From Kineosporia mesophila (lineage in GTDB: Bacteria; Actinomycetota; Actinomycetes; Actinomycetales; Kineosporiaceae): a stretch of 64,000 nucleotides of DNA. The position numbers and the translations under genes were made by a program. Each line of letters opens with the position of its first letter. The first letter of the stretch is position 1. The notes below the pieces were generated by a model. That model saw nothing but the letters and a program-made list of their open reading frames with translations, had not been told where the DNA came from and searched no databases. Shown piece after piece: positions 34,041 to 43,839 of this stretch. The stretch is taken from positions 1-64,000 of the forward strand of contig NZ_JAJOMA010000033.1 of the NCBI RefSeq assembly GCF_021129235.1. The letters run 5' to 3'.

Positions 34041-35693
34041 TCACTCAGAGCGACGCTGCCGGGCCAGTTCGTCCGCCACCAGGGCCACGTGCAGCGAGAC
34101 CCGGATGTCGGGGTCGTCCAGGTCCAGGCCGAGCAGTTTCTCCAGGCGGGCCAGCCGGTCGTAGAAGGCGGCGCGGGACAGGTGCAGGGCGGCCGCGGCA
34201 CCGGACTTGCTGGCCGGGTGGGTGAGCAGGGCGCGCAGCACCGGCAGCAGCGGGGCGGCCCGGCCCCCGGGAGCGGCGTCGTGCTCCCGCAGCGGGCGCA
34301 GTTCCCGGTCGGTGAACAGGCGCAGCCGGTCGTCGTCGCCCAGCAGGGTGAGCAGTCCGCGCAGGTGCACGTCCTCGAGCCGGTGGACGCCGGTGCGCGC
34401 CTGCTCGGGGCTCCCGGACGCGCGCACGGGGAGGGAGTCGGCGACCTGGCGGGCCTCCAGCAGGGTGCGGTCGATCGTGGCGGGGTCGGAGGAGACCCGT
34501 CCGGCGCAGACCACCACGGCGTGCCGCTGGGCCACCCGCCCGGCGAGCCGGTCGACGTCCCCCTCGACGTCGGCGGCGCGCGGGATCGAGACGAGAACCC
34601 GGATCTCCCGGTCGATCTCGCAGACCAGGGCGGGTGTGCGGGTGGCGTGGGAGGCGCCCACCACCGCGGCGATGAGGTCGTCCAGGTCCTGCCGCCCCGC
34701 ACCCACCAGGGCGGGGCGGAACACCAGCCCGACGAACTGGCGGTGGTCCACCGGCAGCCCGGCCAGTTCGCAGCGTTGCAGCACGTCGTCGCCCGCCGGT
34801 CCGGTCTGCAGGGTCACCAGCAGCTCGTGATGGCGGCGCCGGGTCAGGTTGTCGCGGTCCCGGTCGTGGAGCCGGTGCAGGGCCAGCGACGCGGCGGCCC
34901 GTTCCGCGACGGCCACGAGCCGTTGCGGCGGTGGGGCGGGGGAACCGATGACCAGGCGCCCCCACGAGCGCTCCCGGGTACCCAGACGGGTCACCAGCCA
35001 GCCGTTGTCCTCGTGCCATCCGGTACGCCCGGTGATCGTGACCCGGGACGAGCGTGCCTGCCAGCCCTCCAGGAAGGCGGGCGACCCGTCCGGCCCGGGC
35101 AGGAAGTCCAGGGGCCGGTGCTGCTCGTTCTCCAGCACGACCGGGGCGGCGGCCAGAGCGCGCACGGCCTCCAGCACCTCGGTGTGCCCGGCCTCGCCGA
35201 AGCTCAGCTCGGTGAACGTCTCGTGCACGCGCTCGGCGTCGCGCAGCTCGGCGACCTGCCGGTCCACCACGAGTTCGCCGACGGTCTGGATCACGGCCGC
35301 GAAGCGGGTCTCGTGGGTGAGTGCCACCAGCGGCAGGCCCAGGTCCTCGCAGGCACCGACCAGGGGAGCCGGCAGCCGGTCCTGCCAGCGTCGTCCGTAC
35401 TCGACCATGATCCCCGCGCACTCGGCCTCGGCGAGACTGCGCGCGAACCGCCGCAGCGCCGCCGCGTCGACGTCGTCCGGCAGCCCGACCCCGGTGGTCA
35501 GCACCAGGTCACCCGGTCGCAGGAGCGGGGCGATGTCGGCCAGCTCGGTGGCGTGCACCCAGCGCAGGGGCCGGTCCAGGCCCGCCCGTCCGGCCAGCAC
35601 CACCGGGCCGCCCTGGCGGACGACGGGCAGGCGCAGCACGTCGGCAACGGTCAGGAGCGCCGTCGGGCCGGCCGCGGGACGAGGGTGGGGCAC
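34041..35693 (-). CDS. PucR-family transcriptional regulator
   Basis: A 550-residue regulator with the N-terminal PucR domain (LTVADVLRLPVVRQGGPVVL, then GLDRPLRWVHATELADIAPL) and the C-terminal CdaR/HTH-30 helix-turn-helix (RALLTHPASKSGAAAALHLS and AFYDRLARLEKLLGLDLDD). In related actinobacteria such regulators control purine, polyamine or omega-amino-acid catabolism. It is divergent from a methylmalonate-semialdehyde dehydrogenase and aminotransferase pair, the likely targets. GTG 35693 was chosen because it starts the domain; there is no strong Shine-Dalgarno there, so the start is uncertain. Confidence 0.92.
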   Translation of the reverse strand: MPHPRPAAGPTALLTVADVLRLPVVRQGGPVVLAGRAGLDRPLRWVHATELADIAPLLRPGDLVLTTGVGLPDDVDAAALRRFARSLAEAECAGIMVEYGRRWQDRLPAPLVGACEDLGLPLVALTHETRFAAVIQTVGELVVDRQVAELRDAERVHETFTELSFGEAGHTEVLEAVRALAAAPVVLENEQHRPLDFLPGPDGSPAFLEGWQARSSRVTITGRTGWHEDNGWLVTRLGTRERSWGRLVIGSPAPPPQRLVAVAERAAASLALHRLHDRDRDNLTRRRHHELLVTLQTGPAGDDVLQRCELAGLPVDHRQFVGLVFRPALVGAGRQDLDDLIAAVVGASHATRTPALVCEIDREIRVLVSIPRAADVEGDVDRLAGRVAQRHAVVVCAGRVSSDPATIDRTLLEARQVADSLPVRASGSPEQARTGVHRLEDVHLRGLLTLLGDDDRLRLFTDRELRPLREHDAAPGGRAAPLLPVLRALLTHPASKSGAAAALHLSRAAFYDRLARLEKLLGLDLDDPDIRVSLHVALVADELARQRRSE

Positions 35694-35807
35694 ACCTGAC
35701 AGTCTGCCGGAGCAGGGCGCCCGGGACCGGCGGTGTGTCGTTCCGGACATCACGGCCGGGATCCGGTGCCCCGGGGCCGTCGACGTTGTGTCCAGGAATT
35801 AACACGA

Positions 35808-35828
35808 CCGCCGACGGATTGTCGGCGG
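35808..35828. promoter_or_regulatory. Inverted repeat between PucR and mmsA, likely operator
   Basis: CCGCCGAC (35808-35815) and GTCGGCGG (35821-35828) form perfect 8-bp arms around GGATT, 35 bp before the mmsA start. It is the only clear dyad in the divergent promoter region and so the best PucR-site candidate. Confidence 0.6.
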
Positions 35829-35862
35829 CGATCATGGGCCCGGCGTTGCAGCATGCTGAACC

Positions 35863-37389
<1,527 letters not shown>

Positions 37390-37398
37390 GAGCTCCCG

Positions 37399-38742
37399 AT
37401 GTCAGACCTCGACGCCACGCACGACCCGCAGCGGGCCTACGACCTCGACCGCGCCCACGTCTTCCACTCCTGGTCGGCCCAGGGCTCGCTGAAGCCCATG
37501 GTCATCACCAAGGCAGAGGGCCCCTACATCTGGGACGGTGACGGAAAGCGCCTGCTGGACTTCACCTCCCAGCTGGTCTACACCAACCTCGGCCACCAGC
37601 ACCCGCGCATCGTGGCCGCGATCCAGGAACAGGCCGCGACGCTGTGCACGGTCGCGCCCGCCTACGTCAACGGGGCCCGCTCGGAGGCCGCGCGGCTCAT
37701 TGCCTCGCACACGCCGGGCGACCTGAACCACGTGTTCTTCACCAACGGCGGCGCCGACGCCAACGAGCACGCGATCCGGATGGCCCGGCTGCACACCGGT
37801 AAGCACAAGGTGCTCTCCACCTACCGCTCCTACCACGGTGGCACGCACCTGGCCGTGAACGTGACCGGGGACCCGCGGCGCTGGGCGAACGACAACGGGT
37901 CGTCCGGCACCGTGCACTTCTTCGGGCCGTTCCTGTACCGCAGCGCCTTCTCGGCGACCACGCCGCAGGAGGAGTCGCAGCGCGCGCTCGCCCACCTGGA
38001 GCAGGTGATCACGCTGGAGGGCGCCTCCACGATCGCCGCGATCGTGCTGGAGTCGATCCCCGGCACCGCGGGCATCATGATCCCGCCGCCCGGCTACCTG
38101 GCCGGCGTGCGGGAACTGTGCGACCGGTACGGCATCGTGTTCATCGCCGACGAGGTGATGTCCGGGTTCGGCCGTTCCGGGCGGTGGTTCGCGATCGAGC
38201 ACGCCGATGTCGTGCCCGACCTGCTGACCTTCGCCAAGGGCGTCAACTCCGGGTACGTGCCGCTGGGCGGCGTCGCCATCAGCGACGCGATCTACGCGAC
38301 CTTCGCCGAGCGCGTCTATCCCGGCGGGCTGACCTACTCGGGCCATCCGCTCGCCTGTGCGGCGGCGGTGGCGACGATCCGCACGATGGAGGACGAGGAG
38401 ACCGTCGCCGGGGCGGCCTGGCTGGGTGAGGACGTGATCGGCCCCGCGCTGGCGGAACTCGCCGGGAAGCACGACTGGATCGGCGAGGTCCGCGGCACCG
38501 GGGCCTTCTGGGCCCTGGAGCTGGTGGCCGACCGCGAGACCCGGGAGCCCCTGGCCCCGTACGGGGGCAGCAGCCCGGCGATGGCGGCGGTGCTGACGGC
38601 GTGCCGGGAGCAGGGTCTGCTGCCGTTCGCCAACTACAACCGCATCCACGTGGTACCGCCGCTGAACATCACGGAGGATCAGGCCCGGGAGGGCCTGGCC
38701 GCCCTGGACGCCGCCCTGACCCAGGCCCGCGCGGCGCTCTGA
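37399..38742 (+). CDS. Class III (omega-amino acid) aminotransferase
   Basis: A 447-residue PLP enzyme of the beta-alanine:pyruvate/GABA transaminase group. The motifs NGGADANEHAIRMAR, FIADEVMSGFGRSG and the PLP lysine in LTFAKGVNSGYVPLGGV are intact. It starts nine bases after mmsA, clearly in the same operon: the transaminase would give malonate or methylmalonate semialdehyde, and MmsA would convert it to an acyl-CoA. A strong hairpin follows its stop. Confidence 0.94.
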   Translation: MSDLDATHDPQRAYDLDRAHVFHSWSAQGSLKPMVITKAEGPYIWDGDGKRLLDFTSQLVYTNLGHQHPRIVAAIQEQAATLCTVAPAYVNGARSEAARLIASHTPGDLNHVFFTNGGADANEHAIRMARLHTGKHKVLSTYRSYHGGTHLAVNVTGDPRRWANDNGSSGTVHFFGPFLYRSAFSATTPQEESQRALAHLEQVITLEGASTIAAIVLESIPGTAGIMIPPPGYLAGVRELCDRYGIVFIADEVMSGFGRSGRWFAIEHADVVPDLLTFAKGVNSGYVPLGGVAISDAIYATFAERVYPGGLTYSGHPLACAAAVATIRTMEDEETVAGAAWLGEDVIGPALAELAGKHDWIGEVRGTGAFWALELVADRETREPLAPYGGSSPAMAAVLTACREQGLLPFANYNRIHVVPPLNITEDQAREGLAALDAALTQARAAL

Positions 38743-38752
38743 TCGCACGTCG

Positions 38753-38784
38753 GCCCGGTCCGGACCTGCACGTCCGGACCGGGC
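38753..38784 (+). terminator. Strong terminator hairpin
   Basis: GCCCGGTCCGGAC (38753-38765) and GTCCGGACCGGGC (38772-38784) pair perfectly over 13 bp around a 6-base loop, ten bases after the aminotransferase stop. No long T-run follows, as is common in high-GC actinobacteria. Confidence 0.85.
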
Positions 38785-38848
38785 CGGGGTGTTTCCCCAG
38801 CTTCCCCGGCAGACCCTTGGACGCCTCCACCGAACGGATCCCGCCCCG

Positions 38849-40459
38849 ATGCCCGACCGCACCGCCGATCTCGTCCTCGTCAACGGGCCCACCGAGCTGG
38901 CCGTGACCGGCGGCCGCATCAGCGCGGTCGGCGCCGGTGCCGCCGGCACGGCCGGTCCCGGCACCGAGGTGGTCGACCTGGCCGGGCGCCGGGTGCTGCC
39001 CGGGTTCCAGGACGCGCACGTGCACGCGGTCTTCGGCGGGCTCGAACTGGGGCAGTGCGACCTGTCCGGCACCACCGACCTGGGGGAGTACCGCCGCCGG
39101 ATCGGGGAGTACGCCGCCGCCCACCCGGAGCGGGAGTGGATCCTGGGTGGTGGCTGGTCGATGGAGAGCTTCCCGGGCGGGGTGCCCACGGCGGCGATGC
39201 TGGACGACGTGGTGGCGGACCGGCCGGTCTTCCTCTACAACCGCGACCACCACGGCGCCTGGGTGAACTCGCAGGCCCTGCGCCGGGCCGGGATCTCCCG
39301 CGACACGGTCGATCCGGCGGACGGGGTGATCAACCGGGACGCGGACGGTCACCCGGTCGGCTGCCTCCAGGAAGGAGCCGTGGCGCTCGTCGCCGATCTC
39401 GCCCCGAAGGCCACGGCCCAGGACCGGCTGGACGCCCTGCTGCGCGCCCAGAAGCTGTTCCACTCCCTGGGGATCACGGCCTGGCAGGACGCGATGCTCT
39501 GTGCCACGAACGGTTATCCCGATGTCTCCGACGCCTACCGCACCGCCGCGCTCGACGGCTCGCTGACGTCCTCCGTGGTGGGTGCCCTGTGGTGGGACCG
39601 TGACCGCGGCGCCGAGCAGATCCCCGAACTTGTCGCGAAACGCGACCATTTCAGCGTGGGCCGGCTGCGGACGTCCACCGTCAAGATCATGCAGGACGGG
39701 GTGGCCGAGAACTTCACCGCGGGCATGACCGCCCCCTACCGCGACTCCTGCGGCTGCGCGACCGGCAACAGCGGACTGAGCTTCGTCGATCCGGTGGCCC
39801 TGCGCGAATACGTCACGGCGCTGGACGCTCTCGACTTCCAGGTGCACGTGCACGCCCTCGGCGACCGGGCCGTACGGGAGGCCCTCGACGCCATCGAGGC
39901 GGCCCGCACCGCCCACGGATTCCGCGACACCCGGCCCCATCTCGCGCACCTGCAGGTCGTGCACCCGGACGACGTGAAGCGTTTCGCGCAGCTGGGGGTC
40001 ACGGCCAACCTCCAGCCGTTGTGGGCCGCCCACGAGCCGCAGATGGACGAGCTCACCATCCCCTTCCTGGGTGGCGACCTGGCCGACCACCAGTACCCTT
40101 TCGGCGACCTGCACCGGTCCGGCGCGCGACTGGCGGCGGGCAGCGACTGGCCGGTCAGCAGCCCCGATCCGCTGGCCGGCATCCACACCGCCGTCAACCG
40201 GCAGGTCCACGGCCACCCCGCACCGCCGTTCCGGCCGTCCCAGAGCCTCGACCTGGGCACGGCCGTCGAGGCGTACACCGCGGGCAGCGCCTACGTGAAC
40301 CACCTCGACGACACCGGCGCGCTGACGGTGGGCCACCGCGCCGACCTGGTGGTGCTCGACCGCGACCCGTTCGCCGGCCCGCCGCCGGAGATCGGTGCGG
40401 CGGCGGTGGATCTCACCTTCGTCGAGGGTGCCGAGGTGTACCGGTCGGGCGCGGTGTGA
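38849..40459 (+). CDS. Amidohydrolase family 3 protein (YtcJ-like)
   Basis: A 536-residue metal-dependent amidohydrolase. The first metal site GFQDAHVHAVFGG (HxH) is present, along with NRDHHGAWVNSQAL and late motifs VHVHALGDRAVREALD and GSDWPVSSPDPLAGI typical of the YtcJ/NfdA group, whose members hydrolyse amides or imides of unclear identity. It follows the mmsA-aminotransferase operon on the same strand but after a terminator, so it is probably separately transcribed. ATG 38849 was chosen, giving a family-like N-terminus. Confidence 0.92.
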   Translation: MPDRTADLVLVNGPTELAVTGGRISAVGAGAAGTAGPGTEVVDLAGRRVLPGFQDAHVHAVFGGLELGQCDLSGTTDLGEYRRRIGEYAAAHPEREWILGGGWSMESFPGGVPTAAMLDDVVADRPVFLYNRDHHGAWVNSQALRRAGISRDTVDPADGVINRDADGHPVGCLQEGAVALVADLAPKATAQDRLDALLRAQKLFHSLGITAWQDAMLCATNGYPDVSDAYRTAALDGSLTSSVVGALWWDRDRGAEQIPELVAKRDHFSVGRLRTSTVKIMQDGVAENFTAGMTAPYRDSCGCATGNSGLSFVDPVALREYVTALDALDFQVHVHALGDRAVREALDAIEAARTAHGFRDTRPHLAHLQVVHPDDVKRFAQLGVTANLQPLWAAHEPQMDELTIPFLGGDLADHQYPFGDLHRSGARLAAGSDWPVSSPDPLAGIHTAVNRQVHGHPAPPFRPSQSLDLGTAVEAYTAGSAYVNHLDDTGALTVGHRADLVVLDRDPFAGPPPEIGAAAVDLTFVEGAEVYRSGAV

Positions 40460-40475
40460 TGACGGCGGTCCGGCC

Positions 40476-41096
40476 TCAGATCACTTCGGGCGCCGGGCTT
40501 TCCGAGGTCTGGGCGGCTCTGGCGTACTCGTAGAGGTCGTTGAGGGAGGTCAGTCCCGCGGCCTCGAGCACCAGCTGGTGCACGTCGGGGCACTGTTCCC
40601 GGGTACGGGTGTCGAACTGGGCGTCGGCGAAGCTGCCCGCCTCGCCGACGCCGGTGGCCGCGATCGGCCGGGCCCAGAAGATGCCGAGGTTACGGGCCGT
40701 CTGCTCCGGGGTGTAGCTGTGCGGGATGCTGATCATCTGGACCGGCAGAACCTCGCAGGCCACGTGCCCGAGCCCGGCGACCCCGACGGTCGTGGCCATG
40801 TCGTACAGCACGTCGTTGGTGCGGTCGATCAGGTCGGCGTAGGCGGTCAGGGCCACCGGGCGGTCGTCCTCCACCGCCGGCCAGATCTTCGTCATCGTGG
40901 TCCTGATGTCGTCGAGCTCGGCCGTCCACGCGGTGTCCTGGGCGGGGTCCACGTCCCAGGTGCTGCTCACCGTGGGCACGGGGCCGCTACCGAACGCCGA
41001 ATGGGGTTCCGAGGTCACCGGGGCGCTCGTGCACGCGGCCAGCAGCAGGGCGGCCAGGGGTACGGCCGCCGCGGATCCCAGCACCGAGAGCCTCAT
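40476..41096 (-). CDS. Predicted lipoprotein of unknown function
   Basis: A 206-residue product with a signal peptide and lipobox (LLLAAC, modified cysteine 22), then a Ser/Thr/Pro-rich stretch and a helical domain containing two further cysteines. No catalytic motif is recognised. ATG 41096 is supported by AAGGAA just upstream; an in-frame extension to 41225 would run through the repeat and is unlikely. It converges with the amidohydrolase gene. Confidence 0.82.
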   Translation of the reverse strand: MRLSVLGSAAAVPLAALLLAACTSAPVTSEPHSAFGSGPVPTVSSTWDVDPAQDTAWTAELDDIRTTMTKIWPAVEDDRPVALTAYADLIDRTNDVLYDMATTVGVAGLGHVACEVLPVQMISIPHSYTPEQTARNLGIFWARPIAATGVGEAGSFADAQFDTRTREQCPDVHQLVLEAAGLTSLNDLYEYARAAQTSESPAPEVI

Positions 41097-41210
41097 TGTT
41101 CCTTTCGGTCGCCCGACGTGACGTGACCCGGCCGGACGCGCAGACAACGGGTGGCGGCTGACCAGGCTACCGAGGCCGATGGCCGTCAGCCTGTCCCACC
41201 CACCACCCCT

Positions 41211-41297
41211 GTCGTGATCATGCAAAACCTCCCCGGAGTTCTAGAACTGTGAGACCTGGAGTTCTAGAACGCCGGGGAGGTTTTGCATGATCGCGGA
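41211..41297. repeat. Paired (inverted) copy of the dispersed palindromic repeat
   Basis: Left arm GTCGTGATCATGC then AAAACCTCCCCGG; right arm CCGGGGAGGTTTTGC then ATGATCGCGG. The interior holds GTTCTAGAAC twice (41238-41247 and 41261-41270). It lies about 40 bp beyond the stop of the minus-strand PLDc_N gene. Confidence 0.9.
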
Positions 41298-41334
41298 AGA
41301 ATGGGGTTTTCTTCGCAGCGCCCCGGCCCCAGTC

Positions 41335-41727
41335 CTAGGCGCCTTCGCCGAGCTTGCGCTCGCGCTCCTTCAGGCTCTCCTCCCACTTGCGCAGGGCCTC
41401 CTCGTGCTCTCGGTCGACGCGTTCCTGATCGCGGCGTAGCTGCTCGTCGATGACGGCGGCGTCCTGCCGGTAGGTGCCCGGGCGCTCGTACTCGGGGAAG
41501 CCGGCCGTGGCCGTCGAGCGCCACGGCACCGCGTTGCCCGCCTGCGACGGCCAGGTGCGGCCGGCCACCAGCCAGGCGATCGAGCCGATCAGGGGCAGGA
41601 CGATGATGAGGATGATCCACAGTGGCTTGGGCAGGTTCCGCACCAGCACCGGGTCGGTCTGGATGCAGTCGATGAGGCAGAAGATGAGCAGCCCCAGCTC
41701 GACGAACACCGGCAGGAACCGCACCAT
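41335..41727 (-). CDS. PLDc_N-domain membrane protein
   Basis: A 130-residue actinobacterial protein with the PLDc_N (phospholipase D N-terminal-like) module: two hydrophobic helices, PVFVELGLLIFCLIDCI and PLWIILIIVLPLIGSIAW, joined by a short loop with NLPKPLW. A charged coiled-coil C-terminus follows (QLRRDQERVDREHEEALRKW). Such proteins resemble the membrane part of cardiolipin synthase but lack the catalytic HKD domain, so the function is unknown. It starts at ATG 41727. Confidence 0.9.
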   Translation of the reverse strand: MVRFLPVFVELGLLIFCLIDCIQTDPVLVRNLPKPLWIILIIVLPLIGSIAWLVAGRTWPSQAGNAVPWRSTATAGFPEYERPGTYRQDAAVIDEQLRRDQERVDREHEEALRKWEESLKERERKLGEGA

Positions 41728-41964
41728 CAGAATCTCCTAGGTCAAGGCACGAAGTGTCACCAGCTGCCGGATCGTAGCGCCCTCACAGTCGACGGGCATG
41801 GACTTTTTGATCACCTTTGAACACCGAGAATTCCGGCGGGGTGGACCGGGCGCGCACCCAGGCCTGAAACTGAACAGGCACACCGCGTCGATGTCCTGGG
41901 CGACCATGCAGTTCCTGCGCGTGGGCGGCCTGGCCCTCGCGGCCCTGCGCCACGCCCAGGCCGG

Positions 41965-42639
41965 TCAATTCTTGCGAGCGGGAGTCACCAGCCCCGCCTC
42001 GTAGGCGAACACCACCAGCTGGGCCCGGTCGCGCGCCCCGGTCTTCATCATCGCCCGGTTCACGTGGGTCTTCGCGGTGGCCGGGCTGATGAACAGGCGC
42101 ATCGCGATGTCCTGGTTGGAGAGCCCGGCGCCGACCAGGGTGGTGATCTCCTTCTCCCGCTCGGTCAGGGCGACCAGGGCCTGGGTGCTGACGGCGGTGG
42201 TGATCTGCGGCTGCTCCAGGAACCGCCCGATCAGGGCCGTGGTCGCGGACGGGGAGAGCAGCGACTCACCGGCCGCGACGGTGCGCACGGCGGCGATGAG
42301 TTCCTCGGGGGAGGCGCCCTTCCCGAGGAACCCGCTGGCCCCGGCCTGCAGGGCCCGCACCACCAGGTCGTCGGTCTCGAACGTGGTGAGCACGAGGATG
42401 CGCACCCCGGCCAGGTTCTCGTCGGCGGTGATCTGCCGGGTGGCCTCGATCCCGTCCATGTCCGGCATCCGGATGTCCATGACCACCACGTCGGCCCGGG
42501 TGCTGCGGGCGAGTTCGACCGCCTCGTGCCCGGTTCCGCCCTCCCCGACCAGGTCGACGTCGGGGGTGGCCCGGAACAGCAGGCCCAGGGTGGAGCGCAG
42601 CAGCGCCTGGTCGTCGACAAGAAGGACACGGATGCTCAT
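41965..42639 (-). CDS. NarL/LuxR-family response regulator
   Basis: A 224-residue two-component regulator: receiver domain with acidic pocket Asp9-Asp10, phospho-acceptor Asp55 (VVVMDIRMPDMDG) and a lysine near 107 (GFLGKG), then a LuxR helix-turn-helix (LTEREKEITTLVGAGLSNQD followed by IAMRLFISPATAKTHVNRAM). It overlaps its cognate histidine kinase by four bases. With the kinase and MMPL exporter upstream it forms a three-gene operon, so it probably controls that exporter in response to membrane stress or a drug. Confidence 0.95.
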   Translation of the reverse strand: MSIRVLLVDDQALLRSTLGLLFRATPDVDLVGEGGTGHEAVELARSTRADVVVMDIRMPDMDGIEATRQITADENLAGVRILVLTTFETDDLVVRALQAGASGFLGKGASPEELIAAVRTVAAGESLLSPSATTALIGRFLEQPQITTAVSTQALVALTEREKEITTLVGAGLSNQDIAMRLFISPATAKTHVNRAMMKTGARDRAQLVVFAYEAGLVTPARKN

Positions 42640-43838
42640 GCCGGGGGCTCCTGCGCGGTGTGGACGGGGATGCTGGCGCGCACGTCGAATCCTCCGGTCC
42701 GGGTGGGGCCGGCGGACAGCGATCCGCCGGCGGTGACGGCACGCTCGCGCATGCCGATGAGGCCGTGGCGGGTGCCCGGCCCCTGGAAACCCGGGGTGTG
42801 GCCCACCGGGTTGGTGATGCTCAGCGTCAGATTCCGCCGTTGCCAGTGCAGGCCGATCTCGACCGGGGCGCCGGGGGCGTGCTTGGTGGCGTTGGTGACC
42901 GCCTCCTGAATGATCCGGTACACGGCGAGGTCTTGCCCCACGGGCAGTTTCACCGGCTCACCGGTGGTCAGCAGTGAGACCTGGGTGCCCGCGGACCGGA
43001 AACCGTCGAGCAGCTCGCCGAGCTGGTCGGTGCCGGGGGTGGGGCGCAGCGGGTCGCCGTCGGAGGAGTCCCGCAGCATCCCCACCGTCGCCCGCAGCTC
43101 GTCCAGCGCCTGCCGGGTGTTGCCCGCGATGTCCCGCAACGCGTCGGAGGCGGCCGCCGGATCGGTGCGCAGCAGGTAGTCGGCCACCCCGGCCTGGGTG
43201 TTCACCAGGGTCAGGTGATGGGCCAGCACGTCGTGCAGGTCCTGGGCGATCCGGATCCGCTCGGCCACCACCTCACCGCGGATCTCCGTCTGCCGGTCGT
43301 GCTCGTCGCGGGCGACCCGCTCGCGGCGGTTGCTGATCAGCACCCCGGCGCCGACAGCCATCAGCGCCAGGTCGAACGCCACGAAGCTGGTCGCCAGCAG
43401 CACCCGCCCGTGCACGGCGATGCCGATGGCCAGCAGCGCGCACGACGCCGCCACCCCCGGCGCCCAGCCCCGGCGGCCCGGGACCAGGGCCGCGAGGGTG
43501 AACGCGGCCGCCATCGTGGCCAGGGGTACCGGCTGGAATGCGCCCATCGCCACGTTCGCGGTCGGATCGGGCGGCACCGAGACCCCGATCGCGATGTGCA
43601 CGACCTCCACGAAGGCCACGACCGCCAGCACCGCCGCCGGGTACCGGCGGCGCCGCAGCAGGGGCAGCCAGGACACCAGGACGAACGTGGTCAGCTCCGG
43701 GCCCGGATAGTCCCGCCCGCTCTCGCGCACGGTCGCGGTGACGAACATGCCCAGCAGGTAGAGCAGGTCGAACGCGGGCCAGGCCCAGGAGAAGGTTCTC
43801 TCCCGGGCCCGTCCACCGGCCGTCACGGCCTCTCCCAC
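42636..43838 (-). CDS. Sensor histidine kinase (HisKA_3, NarX/DesK type)
   Basis: A 400-residue membrane kinase. About six hydrophobic segments span residues 20-170; the phospho-acceptor motif is AQDLHDVLAHHLTLV (His202). The ATPase domain has NATKHAPGAPVEIGL and GTRHGLIGMRERAVTAGG. There is no extracellular sensor domain, which suggests sensing of membrane state. Its start (GTG 43838) is one base from the stop of the MMPL gene, and its end overlaps the regulator gene by ATGA, so all three are co-transcribed. Confidence 0.94.
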   Translation of the reverse strand: MGEAVTAGGRARERTFSWAWPAFDLLYLLGMFVTATVRESGRDYPGPELTTFVLVSWLPLLRRRRYPAAVLAVVAFVEVVHIAIGVSVPPDPTANVAMGAFQPVPLATMAAAFTLAALVPGRRGWAPGVAASCALLAIGIAVHGRVLLATSFVAFDLALMAVGAGVLISNRRERVARDEHDRQTEIRGEVVAERIRIAQDLHDVLAHHLTLVNTQAGVADYLLRTDPAAASDALRDIAGNTRQALDELRATVGMLRDSSDGDPLRPTPGTDQLGELLDGFRSAGTQVSLLTTGEPVKLPVGQDLAVYRIIQEAVTNATKHAPGAPVEIGLHWQRRNLTLSITNPVGHTPGFQGPGTRHGLIGMRERAVTAGGSLSAGPTRTGGFDVRASIPVHTAQEPPA

Positions 43839-43839
43839 G

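Noticed and set aside
41783-42004. Small open frames on both strands between the PLDc_N gene and the response regulator
   Set aside because: No ribosome-binding site, overlap the regulator 3 prime end, no family likeness.
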